DNA of 64,000 nucleotides from Methanobacteriota archaeon (GTDB lineage Archaea; Methanobacteriota; Methanobacteria; Methanobacteriales; Methanobacteriaceae): the NCBI GenBank assembly GCA_029556335.1, contig JAKQFA010000046.1:8959-72958 (forward strand). The letters run 5' to 3'. Positions within the stretch are counted from its first letter, which is position 1. Every line of letters starts with the position of its first letter. Of the stretch, positions 48,677 to 58,756 are shown piece after piece. A program made the translations under genes and the position numbers. Under the pieces are notes generated by a model. It did not search any database and was not told the origin of the DNA. It saw only the letters and a list, made by a program, of their open reading frames with translations.

Positions 48677-49513
48677 CTATTTTAACCGACCAGTGGACTT
48701 CCTGGCGGCCCAACACTGAATACAGACCCCGATGGGCAGTCCAGCTGTGTGTGTATCAGCGGCGAGTATTTTAACATCCAGGGCGGTGGTTTTCCCACCC
48801 AGGCCCATGGGTCCGATCCCAGTGGAGTTTACCTGGTTTAAAATCTCTTCTTCCAACTGGGCCAGCTTTTCATCCGGGTTTCTAACCCCCACCTCGCCCA
48901 GAAGTGCCTTTTTGGCCATTTTAAGGGCCAGGTCAGAGGATCCTCCTACACCAACACCGATGATGATGGGTGGACAGGGCTTGCCCCCAGCAACCAGCAC
49001 AGTATCCAGGACAAAATTTTTAACCCCCTCTACTCCTTCACCAGGAAGGGCCATTTTAAGGGCGTTGTTATTTTCGGAGCCAAAACCCTTGGGGAACACC
49101 GTTATCTCCAGATAGTCTCCTTCTACTAACTCCACATCTATCTGGGGGATTAACTGGCCGGTGTTGGTCCCGGTATTTTTACGGGTGAAGGGGTCCACCA
49201 CGTTGGGACGGAGGGGCACTTCCCTGGTGGCACGCTCTACTCCTCTACGGATCCCCTGGTAGAGGTTCTCCACCTGCACTTTTCCCAGTTTCACGAAGAT
49301 AATAGGCAAGCCAGTGTCCTGACAGAGCGGAACCCCCATATCCTCAGCGGCTTCAATGTTATCCAGAACCGCCCCCAGGTTAAGACGGGCAACCTCTTCT
49401 GTTTCATCATGGTAGGCATCTTTAAGGGCCTTTTTCACATCTGAAGGGAGATAAATAACTGCTTTTTTAAAGAGGCGGCATACCTCCTCTTCCACTCTCT
49501 CCTGGCTTATCAT
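48677..49513 (-). CDS. fumA: Fumarate hydratase, class I, alpha (N-terminal) subunit
   Basis: This 278-residue protein matches the N-terminal half of iron-sulfur fumarases. Cluster cysteines are expected at PLCQDTGLP, at KPCPPIIIG and at IQCWAARK. GTNTGQLIPQIDV, GSENNNALKM and GPMGLGGKTTALDVK are further family segments. It converts fumarate and malate in the incomplete reductive citrate pathway, with a beta subunit encoded elsewhere. It follows porF on the same strand by 27 bases, so pyruvate synthesis and fumarate turnover seem to be coupled in expression. Confidence 0.93.
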   Translation of the reverse strand: MISQERVEEEVCRLFKKAVIYLPSDVKKALKDAYHDETEEVARLNLGAVLDNIEAAEDMGVPLCQDTGLPIIFVKLGKVQVENLYQGIRRGVERATREVPLRPNVVDPFTRKNTGTNTGQLIPQIDVELVEGDYLEITVFPKGFGSENNNALKMALPGEGVEGVKNFVLDTVLVAGGKPCPPIIIGVGVGGSSDLALKMAKKALLGEVGVRNPDEKLAQLEEEILNQVNSTGIGPMGLGGKTTALDVKILAADTHTAGLPIGVCIQCWAARKSTGRLK

Positions 49514-49540
49514 AAAAATCAGGTAAAATCTAGGAGATGA

Positions 49541-49972
49541 TCAGTATTTCATGATCATCTTAACTTTTTCCAGTTCCCTGGCCACGCGATCTCTTTTCTC
49601 GGCGAGGATATCCTCAGAGCTTACTTTAAGGGCTTTGGTGGGACATATTGACACGCAGAGTGGTACCTCCTCTCCCTGGCACAGGTCACATTTGGTGGCG
49701 ATTCCATACTCATTGAGTTGGATAGCTCCCACTGGACAGAAATCACGACACAAACCACATCCTATGCAATCATCTTCATGGATGATGATGGCCCCGTCCA
49801 CGTCTTCTATAGCCCCTTCCGGACAGACTGCCAGGCAAGGAGCCCGGTCCTCGGCACAGTGCAAGCAGAATAAGGGAACTCCACTCACCACTCTTATGGC
49901 ATTTTTGGGACATATGCGTTCACATTTACCGCATTCATCACATAGCTCCGGCTTGGAAATCAGTTCCTTCAT
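49541..49972 (-). CDS. porF: PorF, iron-sulfur protein of the pyruvate oxidoreductase operon
   Basis: This 143-residue polyferredoxin carries four Cys-rich groups (CDECGKCERICP, CLHCAEDRAPCLAVCP, CIGCGLCRDFCP, CDLCQGEEVPLCVSICP) for up to four 4Fe-4S clusters. It is two bases behind porE and is similar to it in layout. It probably passes electrons between Por and its redox partners rather than forming part of the core enzyme. Naming follows gene order known from Methanobacteriales. Confidence 0.85.
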   Translation of the reverse strand: MKELISKPELCDECGKCERICPKNAIRVVSGVPLFCLHCAEDRAPCLAVCPEGAIEDVDGAIIIHEDDCIGCGLCRDFCPVGAIQLNEYGIATKCDLCQGEEVPLCVSICPTKALKVSSEDILAEKRDRVARELEKVKMIMKY

Positions 49973-49974
49973 AT

Positions 49975-50478
49975 TCAGGCCTCCTTGTCCAGGGCTTTCT
50001 TGGCCCGGCTGTTGGCAGTGACAATATGGATCAACTCCGAACCTCGCCGGGTCTTCTTCTTCATACTGGAGATCTTCTTAATATGTTCCAACTGGCGCTG
50101 GGCCTGTAACTGGTCCGTGTCTACCTTAGCAATTGCTCGCTGGGAACAGGCCTTGATACAGGCCGGAGTATCTCGATCGGGACATTGATGGCACTTATGG
50201 GCTTTTCGCTCGTGGATGGTCACTGCTCCGAAGGGACATACCATCAGGCAGAGACCGCAACCTATGCATCGTTCTTCATCTATCCCTCCCTCACTAATGG
50301 CCTCGGTGGGGCAGATGAGTTCGCAGGGAGCATCTTCACATTGCTGGCAGATGATGGGATAGTACGATCCTTCCACTTCCCGAACCAGAATTCTGGAGGT
50401 GCCATAAATCTGGGCACAGGCATCCTGACAGTCCAGGCAGCCATCACAGAGTTCAGGTTGGATGATTATTTTTTCCAA
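49975..50478 (-). CDS. porE: PorE, iron-sulfur protein of the pyruvate oxidoreductase operon
   Basis: This 167-residue polyferredoxin has four Cys groups (CDGCLDCQDACAQIYG, CQQCEDAPCELICP, CIGCGLCLMVCPFG, CHQCPDRDTPACIKAC). The last ~45 residues are basic with KKKTRRGSEL. It is 11 bases behind porB. Like PorF it is thought to be an electron carrier tied to the enzyme. The two proteins are paralogues. Confidence 0.85.
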   Translation of the reverse strand: MEKIIIQPELCDGCLDCQDACAQIYGTSRILVREVEGSYYPIICQQCEDAPCELICPTEAISEGGIDEERCIGCGLCLMVCPFGAVTIHERKAHKCHQCPDRDTPACIKACSQRAIAKVDTDQLQAQRQLEHIKKISSMKKKTRRGSELIHIVTANSRAKKALDKEA

Positions 50479-50489
50479 GGCTGAGCCTC

Positions 50490-51353
50490 CTATATTTTTA
50501 ATTCACTGCACAGGGCATTAACCTGGTTCTGGATGCGCAGGCGTTCCTGTTCACTGAGGTGTTTGAACCTTTTCTGGGCGTTGAGGTACTCGTCCACGGG
50601 TTTCCGCTGCAGGGGACGGTAGGTCACCCTGAACTCCCCATCCACTATCTCATAAAGTATCCAGGAACCTGTTTCAACAGCTAATCGGCCTAATTCTATG
50701 GTTTTTGAGGGATCATAACCCCACCCCGTGGTGCAAGGCTGGTGAAGGTGTATGTAGGCGGGTCCTTCCGTTTCCTTGGCTTTCTGCACCTTTTTCACAA
50801 AATCTTCCGGGTATGATATGGAGGCAGTGGCCACGTAGGGCACTCCATGGGCGGCCATGATCATGGGGATGTTCTTTTTTGGTTTGTCTTCACCAAAACT
50901 CTCCTTACCATGGGGGCTGGTGGTGGTGGAGGCCCCATAAGGTGTGGCTCCACTGCGCTGCACCCCGGTGTTCATGTAGGCCTCGTTATCGTAACAGATG
51001 TAGATTATCTTGTGTCCCCTCTCCATGGCTCCTGATAGGGCCTGCAACCCAATATCTGCAGTTCCACCATCTCCAGCGAATGCAACTACTTGGGCATCTT
51101 TTCCCTGTGATTTAAGGGCTCTTTCAACACCAGATGCAACTGCCGCAGCGTTTTCAAAGGCCACATGTATCCAGGGAATCTCCCAGGCAGTTTCTGGGTA
51201 AGGGGTAGTGATAACCTCCAGACAGCCAGTGGCAGACACAGCCACGGTGTTCTTGCCAAGTGCTTTAAGGGCCAGTCTAACACCTATCGTGGCTCCGCAG
51301 CCTGCACATCCTCGATGTCCAGGGGCCAGGAATTCTTCTGTACTGATTTCCAT
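50490..51353 (-). CDS. porB: Pyruvate:ferredoxin oxidoreductase beta subunit
   Basis: This 287-residue protein binds thiamine diphosphate. GHRGCAGCGATIGVRLAL supplies two cluster cysteines, and GDGGTADIGLQALSGAMERG leading to NEAYMNTGVQRSG is the GDG...N TPP motif. A further Cys occurs in HQPCTTGWG. It catalyses reversible pyruvate and acetyl-CoA plus CO2 conversion with PorA, C and D. The start is directly joined to the porA stop. Confidence 0.94.
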   Translation of the reverse strand: MEISTEEFLAPGHRGCAGCGATIGVRLALKALGKNTVAVSATGCLEVITTPYPETAWEIPWIHVAFENAAAVASGVERALKSQGKDAQVVAFAGDGGTADIGLQALSGAMERGHKIIYICYDNEAYMNTGVQRSGATPYGASTTTSPHGKESFGEDKPKKNIPMIMAAHGVPYVATASISYPEDFVKKVQKAKETEGPAYIHLHQPCTTGWGYDPSKTIELGRLAVETGSWILYEIVDGEFRVTYRPLQRKPVDEYLNAQKRFKHLSEQERLRIQNQVNALCSELKI

Positions 51354-52502
51354 TTAAACTTCCTCCTTTTTAAGTCCTATCCATTCAACCTCACGGGTGG
51401 GGTTTTTAGCTTTAGCAACAATCTCTTTGACGTATTCAGGGGTTATATCACGTCCTCCCAATCCAGCGATAAACCCATATGCATCAGCATTGGTTTTGGC
51501 CTTAATCTCGTTGTAGAGAACTCCTCCTATCCCGAAGGAGATGTTTTTGTCCAGAACCGCAACCCGGGATGCTTTCTCCAGCACCTCCTTAATATCCTCC
51601 CAGGGGAAGGGACGATATACACGGATTTTTAGGAGCCCTACTTTTTCTCCTTCTTCTCTAAGTGAATCTATAACATCTTTAATTGTACCACATACAGATC
51701 CCATAGCTACGATAATGATTTCTGCATCATCACACCGATACTTTTCGATTAAATCATATTCTCTTCCGAATATTTCTCTAAACTCCTGGTTAGCCTGGGC
51801 CATAACCTCTTTGGACTTTTCCATGGCTAGTTCTATGTCGTATCGTGCTTCCATGTAGTACTCTGGATCGGTGAAGGTACCGATGGACATGGGCTTTTCC
51901 GGGTCCAGGAAGGCGTACGGCTTGTAGGGTGGTAAGAATTGGTCTACCTGTTCCTGGCTGGGCACATCCAGGGGTTCCACGGTGTGGGTTAGGAAGTATC
52001 CGTCAATACAGACCATGCAGGGCAGCAAGACTTCCGGGTCCTCAGCGACGCGATAGGCTATCAACACAGCATCTAAGGCTTCCTGAGCATTTTCTGCGTA
52101 TATCTGCAGCCATCCGGAGTCTCGTTCTGATATGGTGTCCTGTTGGTCATTCCAGATGCTTAAAGGGGCGGACAATGCACGGTTGGCATCCACCAGAACC
52201 ACTGGACTTCTCATACCCGCGGTGGCAAAGAGTATCTCGTGCATCAGTGCCAGTCCCTGTGAGGAGGTTGCGGTGAAAACCCTGACACCGGCACTCGATG
52301 CTCCTAGAGCAGCACTTATAGCACTGTGTTCTGATTCTACCCTGATATATTCAGTTTTTAAATCTCCATCTGCCGTGAATTTTGCGAGGTATTCGGATAT
52401 GGTGGTCTGAGGGGTGATGGGGTAAACAGGCACCACATCTGGTTTCGCCATTTTCACTGCTTCGGCCACGGCCCGGTTGGAAGTCATAACTTTCAGTACC
52501 AT
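51354..52502 (-). CDS. porA: Pyruvate:ferredoxin oxidoreductase alpha subunit
   Basis: This 382-residue protein has the N-terminal pyrimidine-binding domain (VVPVYPITPQTTISEYLAKF, YIRVESEHSAISAALGASSAG) and the transketolase-C-like part (IIIVAMGSVCGTIKDVIDSL). It forms the active site with PorB. The order C-D-A-B fits the four-subunit archaeal enzyme. Two bases separate it from porD. Confidence 0.94.
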   Translation of the reverse strand: MVLKVMTSNRAVAEAVKMAKPDVVPVYPITPQTTISEYLAKFTADGDLKTEYIRVESEHSAISAALGASSAGVRVFTATSSQGLALMHEILFATAGMRSPVVLVDANRALSAPLSIWNDQQDTISERDSGWLQIYAENAQEALDAVLIAYRVAEDPEVLLPCMVCIDGYFLTHTVEPLDVPSQEQVDQFLPPYKPYAFLDPEKPMSIGTFTDPEYYMEARYDIELAMEKSKEVMAQANQEFREIFGREYDLIEKYRCDDAEIIIVAMGSVCGTIKDVIDSLREEGEKVGLLKIRVYRPFPWEDIKEVLEKASRVAVLDKNISFGIGGVLYNEIKAKTNADAYGFIAGLGGRDITPEYVKEIVAKAKNPTREVEWIGLKKEEV

Positions 52503-52504
52503 CT

Positions 52505-52747
52505 CTATCCCCTCTCCATTCTAATAGCTTCAACTGGACACTCTTCGGCGCATATTCCGCATCCTTTACAGTAATCGTAATCGATGTCGTGGTCCTGGCT
52601 TATGCATCCTTCTGGACAGAAAAGAATGCAGTTATCACAGTCTATGCATTTATCCTTATCCAGGACTGGTTTGAATGTTCTCCAGCTCCCGGTTTTGTTC
52701 TGCCGGGTGCTGCCTGGTTCTTTAACTGCTGCTCCTGTGTTTACCAT
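52505..52747 (-). CDS. porD: Pyruvate:ferredoxin oxidoreductase delta subunit (ferredoxin)
   Basis: This 80-residue protein has two 4Fe-4S motifs, CIDCDNCILFCPEGC and CKGCGICAEECPVE. It moves electrons from the TPP site to soluble ferredoxin. It lies 18 bases behind porC. The N-terminal ~30 residues (PGSTRQNKTGSWRTFKPV) are typical of the delta subunit. Confidence 0.92.
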   Translation of the reverse strand: MVNTGAAVKEPGSTRQNKTGSWRTFKPVLDKDKCIDCDNCILFCPEGCISQDHDIDYDYCKGCGICAEECPVEAIRMERG

Positions 52748-52765
52748 TAGATCACCTTAATAGTC

Positions 52766-53330
<565 letters not shown>

Positions 53331-53467
53331 TTAATATATATAAGTGTTGGATGAAGTTTGATATATTAAAGGGACTTATTTCATGAAAAAAAATAGTAGC
53401 AATGAATAAAAAAAATGGAAACTAAATTAACGTCTTTGATTATACCAATACTACTAGGGGGATATTC

Positions 53468-53794
53468 ATGAGTGAATGGATAGATGTTGAAAGAGAAACT
53501 GAGAACAAGGAAAAAGATAATATTTGGGAACCAGAAACTGTTGGAGAATCTATTCAGGGTATTTACATAGAAAAAGAAGAGAATGTGGGGCAGTTCAAGA
53601 GTAAGATGTACTTCCTTAAAACCGAGGAGGGAGAGAAGAAAATCTGGGGGTCCACTGTTCTGGATGATCTGATGGGGAAGGTTCCTCTGGGCAGTGAGGT
53701 GCGCATCATATATCAGGGCAAACAACCCTCAAAATCAGGCAGACAACCCTGGAAGGATTACAAAGTACAGTACCGATCAGTGAAAAAAAGTTAG
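53468..53794 (+). CDS. Small conserved-looking hypothetical protein (OB-like)
   Basis: This 108-residue soluble protein is charged, with an acidic N-terminus (~25 residues) and a compact beta-rich remainder: ESIQGIYIEKEENVG, KMYFLKTEEGEKKIWGSTVLDDLM and VPLGSEVRIIYQGKQ. This resembles the strand pattern of small OB folds that bind single-stranded DNA or RNA, but I cannot assign a family. It stands alone between the por operon (divergent) and the DHPS-like gene. Confidence 0.6.
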   Translation: MSEWIDVERETENKEKDNIWEPETVGESIQGIYIEKEENVGQFKSKMYFLKTEEGEKKIWGSTVLDDLMGKVPLGSEVRIIYQGKQPSKSGRQPWKDYKVQYRSVKKS

Positions 53795-53874
53795 AACCAG
53801 ATTAAAAAAGAGAAACTGGCTTAGTATCTAGGATAAGATAATGGTAAAAACTGGAGTCTTCAAGGAATAAGCTT

Positions 53875-55443
53875 ATGAAAGTACTCATCATCACGGCCCA
53901 ACTGGCCAGTCCCCTGGTAAAAAAGGTCACAGCACAATCAGAACATGAAATCCATATTTTAACTGTTGAAACGCCTATAGCTGCATTTTTAACACCTCAG
54001 CGGATAGTGGCTGAGTTGAAGAAAGTTTCAGGGATAGAACTTGAGTCACTGGATATGATAATCACCCCTGGGCTTTTAAGAAAGGATGTCAGTCCAGTGG
54101 AAGAGGCCATGGCCATACCTACCTACAAGGGATCCACAGATGCAGCTGATCTGGGAGTGGTCCTGGAGATGCTGGACAAAATTGATCTGTCACCAAAAAA
54201 ACCGGCAGATAAGCTTATAGAAGATGAGCTACGGCGAAGAGCACTTAAATACATTCATGACTTTGAAAAAGACTCTGAAAATATTAAAAAACTACTAAAA
54301 AAACCTGAAAACATCATGGTGGGAAGCCTCCCTGTGGGGGAGGACTTCCCCATGAGAGTCCTGGCTGAAATTGCCAACGCCCCCCTTCTAAGCCCGGAAA
54401 ACTTACTGAAAAGGGCGGAGTACTTCGTTAAATCCGGTGCTGATCTGGTGGATCTGGGAATGCTAGCTGGAGAGGACCTGAAAAGCAGAATACCACCCAT
54501 GGTAAATCTTTTAAAGGAAAAACTTGACGTTCCCATCAGTATCGATACCCTAAACCCGGCGGAGATTGAAGTGGCAGTTGAATCAGGGGTGGATCTGGTT
54601 TTAAGCCTGGACCACGGCAACTACCAGGAACTGGTACCCCTGCTTAAAGAAAGGAAAGTACCAGCAGTACTATTACCCACTAATTACAGTCAAAACTGGG
54701 TACCCCATACCTGGGAGGAACGAGTAACTTCCCTGAATGGCCTTATAAAAAAATGTAAAGGCCTGGAAGTCATAGCTGATCCAGTGCTGGATCCAGTTAA
54801 CAGTGAAAGCATCATGGACTCCTTCTTGGCCTGCCGCCAGTTGAAAAGAGAAAACCAAGTTCCCATTTTTTTCGGGGTAGGCAACGTCACCGAACTCATG
54901 GATGTGGACTCTACCGGAGCAAACACTTTACTATCAGGTATTGGAATGGAGCTGGGAGTGAGTGTACTCTTCACACCGGAAGAAAGTGGAAAAACGGTGG
55001 GTAGTGTGAAGGAACTGGCAGTATCATCTCAAATGATGTTTCTGGCCAAGAAACGAGGTTCCATACCCAAGGACTTGGGAATTAATCTGGTGGTCTTCAA
55101 GGATAAAAGACGAGGTGAAACCCTGGAGGATGCTGTTGACGTTCCCGAAGTAGAAGGACAACCAGATTACACTTTCAAACAGGATTCTGCTGGCAGCTTC
55201 AAAATTACAGTCTCCGAGGGATTGATAAGGGCAGTGCACTACCAGAAGAGTGAACCCCACATGGCCATAGTTGGCACCGAAGCCAAGGCCCTCTACGATG
55301 AGATAATCAAAAGAAACCTGGTAAGCAAATTGGAACATGCCGCATACCTGGGATCAGAACTTCAAAAGGCAGAGGAGTCATTGAAATTTGGAAAACATTA
55401 CACTCAGGACTTCCCCTTATTCAAAAAATTTATGGAAATCTAG
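53875..55443 (+). CDS. Dihydropteroate-synthase-related protein of methanogens
   Basis: This is a 522-residue protein. An N-terminal domain (1-~150) is specific to archaea; the TIM-barrel part (about 155-400) follows the pterin-binding enzyme plan: VKSGADLVDLGMLAGED, VPISIDTLNPAEIEVAVESG and ADPVLDPVNSESIMDSF. The C-terminal ~120 residues are an additional domain. It belongs to the group of DHPS-like proteins found in methanogens, which is thought to act in methanopterin or related cofactor synthesis; the reaction is not established from sequence. It is 80 bases behind the hypothetical gene and 50 before ncsA. Confidence 0.78.
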   Translation: MKVLIITAQLASPLVKKVTAQSEHEIHILTVETPIAAFLTPQRIVAELKKVSGIELESLDMIITPGLLRKDVSPVEEAMAIPTYKGSTDAADLGVVLEMLDKIDLSPKKPADKLIEDELRRRALKYIHDFEKDSENIKKLLKKPENIMVGSLPVGEDFPMRVLAEIANAPLLSPENLLKRAEYFVKSGADLVDLGMLAGEDLKSRIPPMVNLLKEKLDVPISIDTLNPAEIEVAVESGVDLVLSLDHGNYQELVPLLKERKVPAVLLPTNYSQNWVPHTWEERVTSLNGLIKKCKGLEVIADPVLDPVNSESIMDSFLACRQLKRENQVPIFFGVGNVTELMDVDSTGANTLLSGIGMELGVSVLFTPEESGKTVGSVKELAVSSQMMFLAKKRGSIPKDLGINLVVFKDKRRGETLEDAVDVPEVEGQPDYTFKQDSAGSFKITVSEGLIRAVHYQKSEPHMAIVGTEAKALYDEIIKRNLVSKLEHAAYLGSELQKAEESLKFGKHYTQDFPLFKKFMEI

Positions 55444-55493
55444 GATCCTGAAGCAATTATTATGATAAATAAGGTATTAAATAGGATTTTACC

Positions 55494-56402
55494 ATGAAAT
55501 GTGATTCTTGTGGCTCGGGTCCGGTAATTATTCACCGTAAACACTCCGGGCAAGTACTGTGTAAAGATTGCTTCATCCAAAGAATGCAAAAAAAGGTTTT
55601 AAAGGATATCAGAAAATACAAACTAGTCAGAAAGGGAGATAAGATCCTTTTAGGTTTATCTGGTGGAAAAGACAGTGTTATGACTATGGATATTCTGAGT
55701 AATCTCCAGGAAAGGGGTATTGTGGAGTTGGTGGCTGTGACCATCGATGAGGGAATAGCTGGCTACCGGGCAGAAGGTGTGGAAATTGCCACTGAAATTG
55801 CCAGGGAAATGAACATCCAACATAAAGTAGTTTCCTTCAATGAATATTTAGGGGTTACTCTGGATGAAATGATGAAAAACCCACATAGCGGAGCCTGCAC
55901 TTACTGTGGAGTATTCAGAAGATGGATACTCAACAGAGTTGCACGGGAAGTAGGTGCCACTAAAATAGCCACTGGTCACAACCTGGATGATGAGGTCCAA
56001 TCCATCCTCATGAATTACCTGGAAGGAAACCTGGATAATTTAACACGGATCGGTGTAAAATCCCAGTCCAATGATCCCCGATTCACCGTAAAAATCAAAC
56101 CCCTCCGGGAGGTCCCAGAGAAGGAAGTAGCACTCTATGTACTGGCCAGGGAGCTCCCGGTTCACCTGGCAGAATGCCCCTACTCCGGTGATTCTTTCCG
56201 CGCGGAAGTAGGGCACTTTTTAAAGGAGATATCCCTGAAACATCCCACCATCATGTACTCCACCCTCCGGGGATTCGACCGCATAAAACCAGTGCTGAAG
56301 AAAGAATATTCCAGAAAATCCCCACATACCATGTGTGAAGTATGTGGTGAACCAGCAGCCACTCCACTATGTAAGGCCTGCAGCTTCCTTAAAATGATGT
56401 AA
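55494..56402 (+). CDS. ncsA: tRNA 2-thiouridine synthesis protein NcsA (CTU1/TtuA family)
   Basis: This 302-residue PP-loop ATPase has N-terminal zinc cysteines (CDSCGSG, CKDC), the PP-loop SGGKDS at 56-61, catalytic cysteines in GACTYCGVFRR and LAECPYSG, and a C-terminal zinc knuckle CEVCGEPAATPLCKAC. It adenylates U34 or U54 in tRNA and inserts sulfur. The next gene encodes a ubiquitin-like sulfur carrier that is its likely partner. Which uridine it modifies is not shown by sequence. Confidence 0.9.
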   Translation: MKCDSCGSGPVIIHRKHSGQVLCKDCFIQRMQKKVLKDIRKYKLVRKGDKILLGLSGGKDSVMTMDILSNLQERGIVELVAVTIDEGIAGYRAEGVEIATEIAREMNIQHKVVSFNEYLGVTLDEMMKNPHSGACTYCGVFRRWILNRVAREVGATKIATGHNLDDEVQSILMNYLEGNLDNLTRIGVKSQSNDPRFTVKIKPLREVPEKEVALYVLARELPVHLAECPYSGDSFRAEVGHFLKEISLKHPTIMYSTLRGFDRIKPVLKKEYSRKSPHTMCEVCGEPAATPLCKACSFLKMM

Positions 56403-56489
56403 CGATTAAATCTAAATAGATCATTAAATAGATACAGTTAACTTCACTCACCAAAAAAAATATCTGCAGACCAGACCCGATGTGATTAG

Positions 56490-56687
56490 ATGAACATAAC
56501 CTTTATAATGGGAGAAGAAGAGAAAATCATGGAAACAGGGGGGGGAAGCATTAAGAACCTCCTCCAGGAGCTGGAAATACCCCTGGAAACAGTTGTGGTT
56601 AAAAAAAACCAGCAGATCGTCATTGAAGAAGAACCTCTAGAAGAAGGAGACACCATTGAGGTTATAAGGGTTATATATGGGGGTTAA
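56490..56687 (+). CDS. MoaD/ThiS/SAMP-like sulfur carrier protein
   Basis: This 65-residue ubiquitin-fold protein ends in Gly-Gly (VIRVIYGG), the tail that is activated as thiocarboxylate. SIKNLLQELEI and PLEEGDTIEVIRVI are the usual strand-helix elements. A GTGATT site precedes the ATG. It lies 87 bases downstream of ncsA, so it probably delivers sulfur for tRNA thiolation, as TtuB or Urm1 do elsewhere, although roles in molybdopterin or protein tagging are possible. Confidence 0.88.
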   Translation: MNITFIMGEEEKIMETGGGSIKNLLQELEIPLETVVVKKNQQIVIEEEPLEEGDTIEVIRVIYGG

Positions 56688-56741
56688 CTATCCCCATCCT
56701 CATGGCTGTGAAACTGATTATTGTAACAGGGACGTGAACTA

Positions 56742-57746
56742 GTGGAAGACCACGAGCTTCTATCTGCTATTGTTGGGGAATATTTCCCCATCCTAGAATT
56801 TGTGTATGATAAGAGAGCACCCTACTTCCTGGTTGGGGATTATAGTACTGCTAAATTTTCCGCTCTGGTTGAAGAACTGGACCAAGTGGGTTACGTGCCC
56901 TTCATTAATCCTGATGGATTGTATTACAGGATCCGACTGGCCCATAAACCAGAGGAAATTAACTCCCGGATATATATCAACCTGATACTATTCCTAGCCA
57001 CCCTGGGAACCACCCTGGCCGCGGGTTACATCCTGGGGAACAGTTGGCTGGGGGCAGTAGGATTTGCAACAGCATTACTAGCCATAATTGGCACACACGA
57101 ATCTGCTCACTTTATTTATGCCCGTAAACATGGTGTTAAAGCTACTTTACCCTATTTTATACCAGCACCCACTATAATAGGCACATTTGGGGCGGTTATA
57201 AATGTCAAATCCCCCATTCCAGACCGTAACGCCCTTTTTGATCTGGGTTTAAGCGGTCCACTGGCTGGTCTGCTGGTAACTGTGCCAGTTTTGATGATTG
57301 GTATGAGCATCTCCACGGTAGCTGCCAAATCAACCAGTGCCATGATATTCACACTACCCCTATTAATGGATATTATAGCTTACTTCACAGCCCCTGCGGT
57401 CTCTTCGGGTCAGATGATATTTTTACATCCCGTGGCCTTCGCTGGTTGGGTGGGAGTGGTGGTGGCTATGCTAAATCTGATGCCAGCGGCTTTCCTGGAT
57501 GGAGGGCATATATCCAGGTCCATCTTCAGTGAAAAGATACACTTCATCATATCCTTCTTGGCGGTGGCTGTAACCATCACATTAGGATGGATACCCATGG
57601 CCATCCTGATGTTACTTATACTCTTCAAGAGCAAAAGCCACCCAGGTGCCATGGACAATGTGGCTCCCATCACCCGTGGAAGAAAAATAATGGCCATACT
57701 GGCCCTGGTCATATTTATACTGTGCCTATCACCGGCACCTTCATAA
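56742..57746 (+). CDS. Site-2 protease family zinc metalloprotease (M50), second copy
   Basis: This is a 334-residue protein. An N-terminal soluble domain of ~80 residues precedes about seven spans. The zinc site is HESAH (His119, Glu120, His123) and the second ligand lies in NLMPAAFLDGGH. It is longer than the M50 protein at 6.1 kb and belongs to the group with a distinct N-terminal domain. The start is GTG 56742 after GGGACGTGA. The substrate is unknown; neighbours give no hint. Confidence 0.85.
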   Translation: MEDHELLSAIVGEYFPILEFVYDKRAPYFLVGDYSTAKFSALVEELDQVGYVPFINPDGLYYRIRLAHKPEEINSRIYINLILFLATLGTTLAAGYILGNSWLGAVGFATALLAIIGTHESAHFIYARKHGVKATLPYFIPAPTIIGTFGAVINVKSPIPDRNALFDLGLSGPLAGLLVTVPVLMIGMSISTVAAKSTSAMIFTLPLLMDIIAYFTAPAVSSGQMIFLHPVAFAGWVGVVVAMLNLMPAAFLDGGHISRSIFSEKIHFIISFLAVAVTITLGWIPMAILMLLILFKSKSHPGAMDNVAPITRGRKIMAILALVIFILCLSPAPS

Positions 57747-57802
57747 ATGGATTTGAAGAACTCTAAGTTAACAGCCATTAAAAAAAAGAATGGGAAGATC
57801 TT

Positions 57803-58663
57803 ATGAAAGTACACTATGAATGCGCCCCCTGTTTTCTAAGACAGGCCCGGGAAGCCCTGGATCTGGCTACCGATGATGAAGAATTAAAGTTGAAGATCAC
57901 ATCCCAAATCATCGATCTAATCAGCCAGAGATTCCACCCTGGGGCACCGGCCAATGAAATCGGCACCGACATGCACCGCACCATCAAGAAGGAAACTGAT
58001 AATCCAGATCCCTATCACCGGGAGCGGAAAATATCCAATGAAATCGCCCTCAAATTCTTACCAGAGGTAAAAAAATTATTAAAAGAAGATTCCAGTCTGA
58101 AAAGTTATTTGAAAGCCGCTATTGCCGGGAACTTACTGGATTTTGCGGCACTGGGTTTGGATGTAGATATGGAGGCCCTGGTACTGTCAGCCATGCACCA
58201 GGAATTGAAGATAGATCATTCCTCCCAACTGGAAGAGGAACTTAAAAAAGCCCAAAATGTTTTATACTTAGCAGATAATGTGGGAGAAATAGTTTTTGAC
58301 AGGTTGCTCCTTGAAAAATTGGAAGAATACCTGGTTAAGGTCACGGTGGCCCTCAAGAAAAAGCCCATCCTGAATGATGCCTGTCTGGAGGATGCACTGG
58401 AGATAGGTTTAGATGAGGTAGCAGATTTAACCACCACTGGTACAGATTCGGTGGGTGTGATCTACAAAGATGTGTCCCTTGAATTCCTGGAACTCTTCTA
58501 CCACTCGGATCTGATAATTGCCAAGGGACTGGGAAACTATGAAGGCCTTACTGAAATGGACCTGAAAAACAAACCGGTTTTCTGCCTTTTTAATGCCAAA
58601 TGTCCACCGATAGCCCGGGAAGTAGGGGTTGAAGTAGGGGACAGTGTGGTTTTGAAGTTGTAA
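57803..58663 (+). CDS. DUF89 / ARMT1-like damage-control phosphatase
   Basis: This 286-residue protein starts KVHYECAPCFLRQAREAL, the Cys-x-x-Cys N-terminus typical of the archaeal DUF89 group. The metal and phosphate site residues are in YLADNVGEIVFDRLLLEKL and IIAKGLGNYEGLTE. DUF89 enzymes dephosphorylate damaged or excess sugar phosphates and related metabolites. The substrate cannot be told. It follows the M50 gene by 56 bases. Confidence 0.85.
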   Translation: MKVHYECAPCFLRQAREALDLATDDEELKLKITSQIIDLISQRFHPGAPANEIGTDMHRTIKKETDNPDPYHRERKISNEIALKFLPEVKKLLKEDSSLKSYLKAAIAGNLLDFAALGLDVDMEALVLSAMHQELKIDHSSQLEEELKKAQNVLYLADNVGEIVFDRLLLEKLEEYLVKVTVALKKKPILNDACLEDALEIGLDEVADLTTTGTDSVGVIYKDVSLEFLELFYHSDLIIAKGLGNYEGLTEMDLKNKPVFCLFNAKCPPIAREVGVEVGDSVVLKL

Positions 58664-58756
58664 AAATTTGGATTTAAATTCAGAGGGCAAATTACCCAGG
58701 GGTTACAGGGACAAAGAGCAAAAAAATATATTCCCTCCCAGTGACAACCAAGCATC

